This document shows positions 1 to 7,244 of a stretch of DNA of 15,841 nucleotides, one piece after another. Position 1 is the first letter of the stretch; every line of letters begins with the position of its first letter. The stretch comes from an uncultured Ruminococcus sp. GTDB taxonomy: Bacteria > Bacillota > Clostridia > Oscillospirales > Ruminococcaceae. Below the pieces are notes generated by a model. That model was not told the DNA's origin. It made no database searches and was given only the letters and a program-made list of their open reading frames with translations. Position numbers and translations under genes: made by a program. Location: assembly GCA_947177715.1 (NCBI GenBank), contig CAMWVM010000009.1, positions 1-15,841 on the forward strand. The letters run 5' to 3'.

Positions 1-9
1 AGACTAAGT

Positions 10-58
10 TGTCCGCCGCCACAGCTATCCGAAAGGATAGGTTGGAGGTTGGGGGACA
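10..58 (+). repeat. Structured interspersed repeat, left copy
   Basis: A nested stem-loop. The outer stem is TGTCC (10-14) with GGACA (54-58), the middle stem GCCGCC (15-20) with GGAGG (44-48), and the apical stem CTATCC (25-30) with GGATAG (35-40), capped by a GAAA tetraloop. A near-identical copy lies inverted at 15715-15763. The core from the GCCGCC to the GGAGG is almost invariant, while the outer stem differs between copies and still pairs. The strand given is the orientation matching the minus strand of the right copy. Its identity is unknown. An IS200/IS605-type right end or guide-RNA scaffold is one possibility, another dispersed RNA element is another. Confidence 0.7.
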
Positions 59-86
59 TAAGTCGTTGTTATATCTAATGAAAACT

Positions 87-126
87 AAAAGTGGCTTCGG
101 CAAAAAGTTACCGAAACCACTTTTTT
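87..126 (+). terminator. Rho-independent terminator
   Basis: AAGTGG-C-TTCGG pairs with CCGAA-A-CCACTT across a short A-rich loop and is followed directly by a T run (about 119-126). It ends whatever transcript enters from the left, including one carrying the structured repeat at 10-58. It lies before the promoter of the lipoprotein operon and so insulates that operon. Confidence 0.8.
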
Positions 127-162
127 GGAGTAGTATTAAACGCTTATTGACACCTTTTATTC

Positions 163-191
163 TTGACTTATTATTGGGACGGGTGTATAAT
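163..191 (+). promoter_or_regulatory. Promoter of lipoprotein-CBS-carboxypeptidase operon
   Basis: The -35 box TTGACT (163-168) and the perfect -10 box TATAAT (186-191) are separated by 17 bp, a textbook sigma-A spacing. A second TTGACA at 147-152 is too far from the -10 to be used with it. The leader to the first start codon is about 30 nt and carries the ribosome site GAAAGGA (214-220). Confidence 0.75.
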
Positions 192-227
192 ATTTGATAT
201 TAATATGAGTATTGAAAGGATAAAGAA

Positions 228-1091
228 ATGCGTAATTTTAATAAGATCTTATGCGTGTGGTTAGCTGCCTTTACAATTACATGTTCAGGCTGCGGGAAAG
301 AAGAGAGCTCTTCAAAAAGTGAGTCAAAAGCTGATTCTTCAACAACCGAAGTTGTTAGTTTAAGTTCTGGTGAAAGTTCTTCACTTACAGAAGAATCTCA
401 TGCAGGAAAATATTTGACTAAACTGGCTGAAAAGCTTAAACAGGGCGAATACACAATGAAATGCACGGTAACAAACAGCATTTATGATGGAGAAGTAAAA
501 CTTACACGTATATTAAGCGGAGAAAATGTTTATCAGATACAGGAAGAAAGCATCGGAAGCTATGGAGTTATTTCTGTTGACGGAAAGACTTATAATTTTG
601 ATAATTTAGCAGGTATGTATCAGCAGACGGAGTCGGAACCTCCTCAAAGCATTATAGAGGAAGTTATAAATCGCAATCTTCCCATGGCGGAGGACAGAGA
701 AGAGGATACAACTGATGGCATAGTCACAGAGCAATACACCTATACGGGAGATACTTATATCACTAATATAACTTTTTTCTTTAATGAAAAAAACGGAGAT
801 TTGGAGAAGTATACTTTAAAATATACTATTGAAGGACAGGATGACATGACTGAAACAAGAAATGTAGATTTGCTGTCTTTTGAAGCGGATCAGTCTGTGT
901 TTGATCTTGATTTCCTTGATAAAATGTCTGATTTCGGCAGCATGACAGAAGATGAACGGTTTGATTACTGCAAGGATATTTGCAGTAAAAATGGTATAAC
1001 TTCTGATTATCTTAATGAAATGGATATTAGTGAAGATGATTTTAAGAAAATAGATTTCAGCACTTTTTTAAATTTAATTTACAGTATTTAA
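228..1091 (+). CDS. Serine-rich lipoprotein of unknown function
   Basis: A 287-residue exported protein. The N-terminus has basic residues, a hydrophobic stretch and a lipobox-like CSGC, with lipidated cysteine most likely Cys22. About 35 residues rich in Ser, Glu and Lys follow and form a flexible tether, so the mature protein should sit on the outer face of the membrane. The rest is a soluble, acidic domain of alternating polar strands (about residues 60-230), of the type seen in clostridial LolA/LppX-like or DUF lipoproteins. No catalytic motif was seen. The start has ribosome site GAAAGGA 7 nt upstream. It is first in an apparent operon with a CBS protein and a penicillin-binding-type carboxypeptidase, which suggests an envelope role. 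Function is not recognised. Confidence 0.8.
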   Translation: MRNFNKILCVWLAAFTITCSGCGKEESSSKSESKADSSTTEVVSLSSGESSSLTEESHAGKYLTKLAEKLKQGEYTMKCTVTNSIYDGEVKLTRILSGENVYQIQEESIGSYGVISVDGKTYNFDNLAGMYQQTESEPPQSIIEEVINRNLPMAEDREEDTTDGIVTEQYTYTGDTYITNITFFFNEKNGDLEKYTLKYTIEGQDDMTETRNVDLLSFEADQSVFDLDFLDKMSDFGSMTEDERFDYCKDICSKNGITSDYLNEMDISEDDFKKIDFSTFLNLIYSI

Positions 1092-1137
1092 AGAAAAACA
1101 GACAACAATCTGATTATCACTGAGGGCTGCATTTAAC

Positions 1138-1617
1138 ATGAATATACTGAAATTTTTAAAACCGAAAGCAGTAATTGATTTTGTTTATGAAGATTACACA
1201 GTAAGACAGGCTATTGAGAAAATGAGAAATCATGGGTTCACTGCGATTCCTGTTATAAGCAAGGACGGAGGATATGTAAAGACACTTGCTGAGGGCGATA
1301 TTCTTTGGTTTATGCTTGACAATGATATAATGGATATTAAACAACTTGAGAAATATTCAATAAGTAATATACCGAGGCGTGTAAAAAACAACCCTGTTTA
1401 CATATACTCAACTATTGAGGATCTAATTTTACTTTTGATGAATCAGAACTTTGTTCCCGTAATAGATGACAGAAATATGTTTATTGGTATTATTACCAGA
1501 CAGGATATTTTAAGATACTGCCATAAAACTATTAAAAGCAATTTGACTGAATTTGGCGGCAAGATTAATGACAATGAATTTGCAAAAATAAAAGAAGAGG
1601 AGAATGAATATGTCTAA
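1138..1617 (+). CDS. Two-CBS-domain protein
   Basis: A 159-residue cytoplasmic protein made almost only of a tandem CBS (Bateman) pair. CBS1 covers about residues 8-62 (VRQAIEKM, then FTAIPVI, then LAEGDILW) and CBS2 about 75-132 (FVPVIDD, then FIGIITRQDILRY). Such pairs bind adenine nucleotides and act as energy or ligand sensors. With no attached enzyme or channel, this one presumably regulates a partner in trans. It lies 46 bp after the lipoprotein gene and overlaps the next gene's start, so it is co-transcribed and translationally coupled to the carboxypeptidase. A weak GAGGG ribosome site lies at 1122-1126. The ligand and partner cannot be read from sequence. Confidence 0.85.
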   Translation: MNILKFLKPKAVIDFVYEDYTVRQAIEKMRNHGFTAIPVISKDGGYVKTLAEGDILWFMLDNDIMDIKQLEKYSISNIPRRVKNNPVYIYSTIEDLILLLMNQNFVPVIDDRNMFIGIITRQDILRYCHKTIKSNLTEFGGKINDNEFAKIKEEENEYV

Positions 1618-2689
1618 AAGAAGCGGCGGAGGGGTAGCAGTTATAGCTGTATTGGTAGGAATAATTATTATTGCGATTGGTACAGCGGTTTTATTTTTAA
1701 CGGGAAAAAGCAGAATTATTGAAAATAAAAATGTTCCAGCTATTGCTGAATCGGTAGCAGACAGTTCGTCATTAAGTGAATCTGACTTAGATTCAAGTGT
1801 TGTTGATTCACAGGTCGATTCAATGTCTGAGGCATTGTTGACTTACCCTGAAGATGTTGCTGATTATAAAGACATAAAAGACAAGGATTTTACTGCTGAC
1901 TATGCCGTTTTAATTGATTCTCAGGACAATACTGTTGTTGCCGGAAAGAATTATGAAAAGAAGATATATCCTGCTTCACTTACAAAAATCATGACACTGG
2001 TTGTTGCTGCTGAAAATTTGGAGGATATTGATGAAACATATAAATTTTCGGCGGATGATATAGATCCTTTGGTAGAGATGGATGCTTCAAGAGCGGGCTT
2101 TGACGCAGGTGAAACAGTTACTATTGAAGATTTGATGTATTCGTCGATTCTGGTGAGCGGTGCAGACGGAACGACTGGACTTGCTAATGCTGTTGCAGGT
2201 TCAGAAAAAAATTTCGTTGATATGATGAATGAAAAGGCGGAAGAACTTGGGTTGAAGAATACTCATTTTGAGAATGCAAATGGACTGCACAGCAAAAATC
2301 ATTACTCCACCTGTGAAGATATGGCTTTACTTTTGAAATACGCTATGGAAAATGAACTTTGCAATAAAGTGCTTACTGCAAATACATATACGACCTCCAA
2401 GACGTCACAGCACAAAGACGGCATTGAGCTTACAAGTATACTTGCAATGAGGCTTGATGGATATTATGTTGAAGGCGGCGGGGACATCGTTGGAGGAAAG
2501 ACCGGATTTACTGATGAAGCAAAATATACTCTTGCTACCAAACTTGAATATGGAGATAAAGAATATATTTGTGTAACGGCAAGGTCTGACAAGGAATTTG
2601 CCGCTATTGAAGATACAATTTTAGTTTATGAGAAATACGTTCCTCGTGAAGCTGAAACAGCGGAAGAAAGCTCATCGGAAGCTGCATAA
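1610..2689 (+). CDS. Membrane-anchored D-alanyl-D-alanine carboxypeptidase (peptidase S11)
   Basis: A penicillin-binding-protein-type serine carboxypeptidase that would trim the terminal D-Ala from peptidoglycan stem peptides outside the membrane. Numbered from the upstream ATG at 1604, it has a single N-terminal membrane segment (about 10-33), a Ser/Asp-rich tether (about 45-75), and the catalytic domain with SLTK (Ser125, Lys128) and KTG (299-301). The second motif, usually S-x-N, reads SGA (185-187) in the sequence VSGADGTT, so the usual Asn position is Ala. The start at 1610 is preferred because AGAGGAG (1596-1602) is 7 nt upstream, whereas the ATG at 1604 is only 1 nt from it. It overlaps the CBS gene by 8 nt. 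The anchor is N-terminal, unlike the C-terminal amphipathic helix of classical DacA. Specific gene symbol not assigned. Confidence 0.9.
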   Translation: MSKRSGGGVAVIAVLVGIIIIAIGTAVLFLTGKSRIIENKNVPAIAESVADSSSLSESDLDSSVVDSQVDSMSEALLTYPEDVADYKDIKDKDFTADYAVLIDSQDNTVVAGKNYEKKIYPASLTKIMTLVVAAENLEDIDETYKFSADDIDPLVEMDASRAGFDAGETVTIEDLMYSSILVSGADGTTGLANAVAGSEKNFVDMMNEKAEELGLKNTHFENANGLHSKNHYSTCEDMALLLKYAMENELCNKVLTANTYTTSKTSQHKDGIELTSILAMRLDGYYVEGGGDIVGGKTGFTDEAKYTLATKLEYGDKEYICVTARSDKEFAAIEDTILVYEKYVPREAETAEESSSEAA

Positions 2690-2742
2690 AATAAAAAATC
2701 ACCCAAGGGAGAGGCTACATAAGGAAGTAGCTTCTCCCTTAG
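2690..2742. terminator. Terminator hairpin at the island's left edge
   Basis: A 14-bp stem (2705-2718 with 2727-2740, one G-U pair) starts 15 bp after the carboxypeptidase stop codon. Read rightward, the stem is followed by AGGCTTTATAATC, which is a poor T tract. Read leftward, it is followed by GGGTGATTTTTTATT, a good tract, so it can also stop transcripts coming from hsdR. The A-rich flank AAAAAATCACCC recurs after the stop codon of the convergent permease gene on the other side of the island. Confidence 0.7.
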
Positions 2743-2807
2743 GCTTTATAATCAGCCAGAATGATTGGATTGTAGGTGAAATTCAAATCATAACGGAGGA
2801 TTACACA

Positions 2808-2948
2808 ATGGACAAGTACATTTATGACGAAAACAATGGTCTTTGGTATGAGCTACAAGGCGAATACTATCTGCCGTGTCTTACCCTACCACCCGAAGAG
2901 GAAAAGTTCATTGGGATATGGGGGCAGCGACATTTGCGTTATATTAAG
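2808..2948 (+). pseudogene. tnpV: Truncated tnpV (transposon-encoded protein)
   Basis: The first 47 codons match the N-terminus of the TnpV family of Tn4451-type elements as I recall it (YDENNGLWYELQGEYYLPCL, then IGIWGQRHLRYIK). There is a strong ribosome site ACGGAGGA (2793-2800) 7 nt before the ATG. Family members are about 120 residues, and the similarity stops at the conserved HLRYIK. Beyond it the frame stays open to 3116, but only as antisense to hsdR, which makes a meaningless chimeric tail. The hsdR stop codon at 2939-2941 falls inside this remnant on the other strand, so the restriction operon is joined directly to broken tnpV. The function of TnpV is not known. Confidence 0.8.
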
Positions 2949-5900
2949 CCGAAATATTTTTCAAAAAAGTCTTTCAACTTATCAATGACAGTTTGTTTTT
3001 TCAAAGCCCTATTTGAACCACCTGAAAATCTTGAAATTGGAGGTAATATTTTATCAAGATCTGTTCCTGTAGTTTTTATCCCACCATCTCTGAATGAGTT
3101 CTCTATAAATTTTTGAGCTTCATCGTGTTTTAATTTTTCATCGCTGATGATTGTTTCTAAGTCCTGTTCTTTTTGCTTTTTGACAAAGTCGTTCCAATCC
3201 TTTTCAACATCTGTTTTTACGGTCATTTGGGCAACGAATCCCTCAATCAGAGCTTTTTTGCTGCGCAACTCAATACTTGCATCTATTGATTTGTTAATAT
3301 TAGCAAGAATCGTTTTGTCTTCACAGTTTGATTCATGATATTTGGCTACAAGCATCAAGATATAATCTATATTGACCTCAACCTGCTTGATAAGTTCGAT
3401 TTCAAAGACAATGTCATCGTTGATTCGCTCTTTTTCAATGTCACTTTTTTTAGTATAGTCTTGATATAAGTCAATATAAACGCTTTGATAATCCTGTAAA
3501 TCTCTAATGGATACAGAATTATCACCTTCAAAATCGTCAAAACATCTTAAAATGTTTCTCAATTTCAAAATGCGACCGAACAGTTTAATAAATTCTTTTT
3601 CGTTATCCTCACCAACGATTTGATTGCTTATCGGAAATTCATTTACAAGTCTGGTTACAAGCTCGTTATAACCTTCAATATGTTTTCCGTGATCGTCTTC
3701 ATAGCCATTCATATATTCATTGTAAGTTTTTAGAATCACCATACCTCTTGCGTTTTTATCCCCAAAAAGCGCTAAGGCGTTATTGGTAGCTGTCTCAAGA
3801 TTTCTAAAACAAACAATGTTTCCAAATGATTTAACTGAGTTCAAAATACGATTGGTACGGGAAAACGCTTGTATCAAACCGTGATCTTTTAAATTCTTAT
3901 CTACCCACAAGGTATTAAGAGTAGTTGCGTCAAATCCTGTTAAAAACATATTAACTACGATCAGCAAATCAATCTCACGATTTTTCATTCGTAATGAGAC
4001 ATCTTTATAATAGTTAGGAAATTTGTCGGCAGATGTATCGTAACTAACATTAAACAGCTTATTATAGTCATTAATAGCGCTGTCAAGAAAATCTCGTGAA
4101 GTCTGATCAAGACCACTTGTATCGAAGCTTTCGTCTTGTAAGATATCATCTGGATCTTCTTCATTTGGATTAAAGCTGAATATCGTAGCAATATTTAATT
4201 TGTGACCGGTTTCCTTCATTTGTTTTTTACATTCATTGTAATATGCAATCGCTGCCGGAATAGATGCAACTGCAAAAATAGAGTTGAAACCATTTACTTT
4301 TGTAGTCGTTTTTTGCTCTGACACAGTATTATTCTTGGACTTCGCCATTTTTTCAACATTCGTAATCACCTTATGGTTATAATAGGAACGGCTTTGATTA
4401 CGATAAGTTTTCTGCTCAAAATGCTCAAGAATATATTGTGTGATCTCGGACACTCTTTTAGGATCAAGCAAAGCTTTTTCACGGTCAATTGCCTTTACTT
4501 GCTTGTCGTATAAAAGCTCAAGGTTTTTTATTGTGTTGATATAATCAATTCTAAAGGGTAATACATTTCCATCGTGAATAGCATCAACAATGGTGTATGC
4601 GTGCAGTGGTCTTACTTTGTTTCCGTTTTCATCCGGTTCACCGCCGAAAACCTGTGCTGTAGTACGCATATTCGGAGCATTGGAACTGTTAGAGTTTGAT
4701 GCAAAAATCGGAGTTCCTGTAAAACCGAAAATGTGATAGTTCTTAAAGTGTTTTGTAATCGCCTTGTGCATATCTCCAAACTGAGAACGGTGGCATTCAT
4801 CAAAAATCATAACAATATGTTTTTTATAAACTTCGTGTTCTTTGTTCTTGGATATGAATTTATCTAACTTTTGAATGGTTGTAATGATAATTTTTGCATT
4901 ATCATCTTCCATTTGTTTTTGCAGAATTTTAGTAGAGGTGTTGCTGTTGGCAGCACCTTTTTCAAATCTGTCGTATTCTTTCATTGTTTGATAGTCAAGA
5001 TCTTTTCTGTCTACAACAAACAATACTTTATCAATAAAGTTCAATCCCTGGGCAAGCTGTGCGGTTTTAAAGCTGGTTAAGGTCTTGCCGCTTCCGGTGG
5101 TATGCCAAATGTAACCGCCTGCTTCTTTTCTGCCGGTTTTTTTGAGATTGGTAGAAACAATAATGCGGTTTAGGATTTTTTCAGTTGCCGCAATTTGATA
5201 GGGACGCATTACCAATAACAAATCCTCTGAGGTAAACACACAGTAACGGGTCAAAATATTAAGCAGCGTGTGTTTTGCAAAAAAGGTTTTTGTAAAGTCC
5301 ACAAGGTCTGGAATGGTACGGTTTTTTTCATCCGCCCAATAGCTTGTGAATTCAAAACTATTGGAAGTCTTTTTCTTTTTGGCGGAATTTTTCTCTGCGT
5401 TGTTTTTGATATGCTGAAATCTTGTAGTATTAGAATAATACTTTGTATGTGTACCGTTGGAAATTACAAACAACTGTACATACTGATACAGTCCGCTGCC
5501 TGCCCAAAAGCTGTCACGCTGGTATCGATTGATTTGATTAAACGCTTCTCGAATCGCATTCCCTCGTTTTTTTAGCTCAATATGCACCAACGGCAATCCG
5601 TTTACCAAAATTGTCACATCGTAACGAGTATCATGCTTTCCGCCGTCTTCTTCATACTGATTTATTACCTGCAAATGATTGTTGTGGATATTGGTTTTAT
5701 CTATCAGCTTGATGTTTTTTACATAACCATTATCAAGGGTAAGATTTTGCAGATAATCTTCCTGTATTTTGCGGGTTTTCTCTACAATACCATCATTTCC
5801 GTTTGAAATAACACTGTTGTAAAAGTCGTTCCACTCTTTATCGAAAAAGGTATAGTTATTCAGTTTTTCAAGCTGAGTACGGAGATTGTCAATCAAGTCC

Positions 5901-6070
5901 TGTTCGCTTTTTATCGTAATGTATTCATAGCCCTGACTGACAAGGCGATTTATAAAATCCTGTTCAAGCGCCGCTTCGCTTTGATAGTCGGTGCTTTTTC
6001 TTTTTTCAGGTGTGTACTCAGCCACCACCGTACTTTCAGTTGAACTTGCCACAATTTCAAAGCTATTCAT
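2939..6070 (-). CDS. hsdR: Type I restriction enzyme, endonuclease/translocase subunit HsdR
   Basis: The 1043-residue motor and nuclease subunit, close in length to EcoR124I HsdR (about 1038). In complex with HsdM and HsdS it translocates DNA using ATP and cuts unmodified DNA at a distance. The N-terminal nuclease shows Asp151, then Glu165-Leu-Lys167, the same numbers as the known catalytic D151/E165/K167 of EcoR124I. The SF2 helicase domains show Walker A TTGSGKT (ending 330), Walker B DECH (424-427), motif III FTGTP and motif VI QAFSRTNRI. The start overlaps the hsdS stop by 8 nt with GGAGG just upstream. The last two codons and the stop lie in tnpV-derived DNA, so its C-terminus may have been altered at the junction. 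No internal lesion is seen. Confidence 0.96.
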   Translation of the reverse strand: MNSFEIVASSTESTVVAEYTPEKRKSTDYQSEAALEQDFINRLVSQGYEYITIKSEQDLIDNLRTQLEKLNNYTFFDKEWNDFYNSVISNGNDGIVEKTRKIQEDYLQNLTLDNGYVKNIKLIDKTNIHNNHLQVINQYEEDGGKHDTRYDVTILVNGLPLVHIELKKRGNAIREAFNQINRYQRDSFWAGSGLYQYVQLFVISNGTHTKYYSNTTRFQHIKNNAEKNSAKKKKTSNSFEFTSYWADEKNRTIPDLVDFTKTFFAKHTLLNILTRYCVFTSEDLLLVMRPYQIAATEKILNRIIVSTNLKKTGRKEAGGYIWHTTGSGKTLTSFKTAQLAQGLNFIDKVLFVVDRKDLDYQTMKEYDRFEKGAANSNTSTKILQKQMEDDNAKIIITTIQKLDKFISKNKEHEVYKKHIVMIFDECHRSQFGDMHKAITKHFKNYHIFGFTGTPIFASNSNSSNAPNMRTTAQVFGGEPDENGNKVRPLHAYTIVDAIHDGNVLPFRIDYINTIKNLELLYDKQVKAIDREKALLDPKRVSEITQYILEHFEQKTYRNQSRSYYNHKVITNVEKMAKSKNNTVSEQKTTTKVNGFNSIFAVASIPAAIAYYNECKKQMKETGHKLNIATIFSFNPNEEDPDDILQDESFDTSGLDQTSRDFLDSAINDYNKLFNVSYDTSADKFPNYYKDVSLRMKNREIDLLIVVNMFLTGFDATTLNTLWVDKNLKDHGLIQAFSRTNRILNSVKSFGNIVCFRNLETATNNALALFGDKNARGMVILKTYNEYMNGYEDDHGKHIEGYNELVTRLVNEFPISNQIVGEDNEKEFIKLFGRILKLRNILRCFDDFEGDNSVSIRDLQDYQSVYIDLYQDYTKKSDIEKERINDDIVFEIELIKQVEVNIDYILMLVAKYHESNCEDKTILANINKSIDASIELRSKKALIEGFVAQMTVKTDVEKDWNDFVKKQKEQDLETIISDEKLKHDEAQKFIENSFRDGGIKTTGTDLDKILPPISRFSGGSNRALKKQTVIDKLKDFFEKYFGLI

Positions 6071-7244
6071 TTTCCGCCGCCTCCTTTTTCTTAAAAGTTA
6101 AGAGCTTATCTCGGTAATATTCATATTGCTTTTGTCTTGCTTCAATTTCAGCAGGCAATCCCTCGCTGATATCGTTGCAAAGCGTATCGAAACGGTCAAG
6201 AATATCAACAATCCGTTGTTGTTCTGCAAGTGATTTTTCCTTATCTTCTGGATATGGAATAGGAATTTCTAAACCTAAAATTCTTGACGAATTAAGATCT
6301 CCTCGTGCTCCTTCTTTTTTTGCAATCAAATCGTCATATTGATTACAAACACAATAAAACACATATTTATATAAAGCAACTTCGGGATTAATTTCTATTG
6401 CTAAACAGTGTTGATTTGTAGTTAATGGTATTTTATTTATAGCACAGCGTCCCGCTGATGCTCCCGAAATCGCCACAATTACGCAATTTTCAGGTATCCA
6501 TTTTGCTGATGTTTCTTGCACAGCTAACTCTGTAATAAAACAATCTGTCTTATTGATTTCATTAAAAACAACTTCTTGCGTTCTAAGCCACGGAATAGTC
6601 CCATTCTCATAGTAATCTTTATTACTTTTTAAAGGAGTACCGCCAGAGCGGCTTGATAATGCTATTTGTTTTAATGACTTTTTATTGGTATTTTTACTCA
6701 ACAAATCATCTCTATAATACTCATACTGCTGTTTTCTCGCAGTGAGTTCCGCAGTGAGTTCCGTAAATTTATCCAATATACGAACAATCTCTTCTTGTAC
6801 CGGTAAAGGCGGAAGAGGAGCTTCTATTTTAGCCATTACATTACTCATTAATTTTGGGTTTCCCATTCCATAATTAACATGTTTTTTTGCTTCGACATAA
6901 AGAAAGAAATATAAAAAACGAGTTAAAATATTAGCGTCGGATATTTTTACTAATCCACAAACATTTGTGATACTGAACTTTCCGGTTCTATAAAATACAG
7001 AACCGGCATTAGCACCATCTGTTGTCCATGTTAAATATTCTCCATCAAAATCATATGTGGAGATGCACCCTAGTTCACCATTATTTTCTGTCTGTGAAGA
7101 ATATACTGGAAATTCTCCTTTATTGTTATGTATATAATCCTTTGATATAACACGCCCACGAGTGATTGTAGCTACATCTTCAACAGCCTTAAATTCTACC
7201 CCATTGGGGCAAATTTCATTGATAAGTTGTTCTAATTTACTCAT
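6063..7244 (-). CDS. hsdS: Type I restriction enzyme specificity subunit HsdS
   Basis: A 393-residue DNA-recognition subunit with the standard two-domain layout. TRD1 covers about residues 10-150, then a central conserved helix with the repeat TELTAELTA and QYEYYRD, then TRD2 about 185-335, then a second conserved helix ending in a matching QYEYYRDKLL. Each TRD reads one half of a bipartite site; the site itself cannot be deduced. The two 12-bp units GAACTCACTGCG encode the ELTA/TAEL repeat that in EcoR124I-type enzymes sets the distance between half-sites. ATG at 7244 is preferred over GTG at 7253 because GGAGGTG ends about 8 nt before it. It overlaps the preceding gene by 8 nt and hsdR by 8 nt. 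Confidence 0.95.
   Translation of the reverse strand: MSKLEQLINEICPNGVEFKAVEDVATITRGRVISKDYIHNNKGEFPVYSSQTENNGELGCISTYDFDGEYLTWTTDGANAGSVFYRTGKFSITNVCGLVKISDANILTRFLYFFLYVEAKKHVNYGMGNPKLMSNVMAKIEAPLPPLPVQEEIVRILDKFTELTAELTARKQQYEYYRDDLLSKNTNKKSLKQIALSSRSGGTPLKSNKDYYENGTIPWLRTQEVVFNEINKTDCFITELAVQETSAKWIPENCVIVAISGASAGRCAINKIPLTTNQHCLAIEINPEVALYKYVFYCVCNQYDDLIAKKEGARGDLNSSRILGLEIPIPYPEDKEKSLAEQQRIVDILDRFDTLCNDISEGLPAEIEARQKQYEYYRDKLLTFKKKEAAENE
6739..6762 (-). repeat. Tandem 12-bp repeat in hsdS (TAEL-type)
   Basis: Two perfect adjacent copies of GCAGTGAGTTCC on the plus strand (6739-6750, 6751-6762), coding on the minus strand for Glu-Leu-Thr-Ala twice. In the EcoR124I/EcoR124II pair, two versus three copies of the TAEL unit lengthen the spacer of the recognition site by one base pair. 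Copy number can change in frame by slippage or unequal crossover. Confidence 0.9.

Noticed and set aside
9..197. 62-residue rightward reading frame over the left repeat
   Set aside because: It has no ribosome site and runs through the structured repeat, the terminator and the promoter of the next operon. The shared peptide with the right repeat reflects nucleotide conservation.
2628..3116. 162-residue rightward frame spanning the carboxypeptidase end, tnpV stub and hsdR antisense
   Set aside because: It only appears long because three unrelated segments happen to be open. The real part is the tnpV start at 2808 to about 2948.
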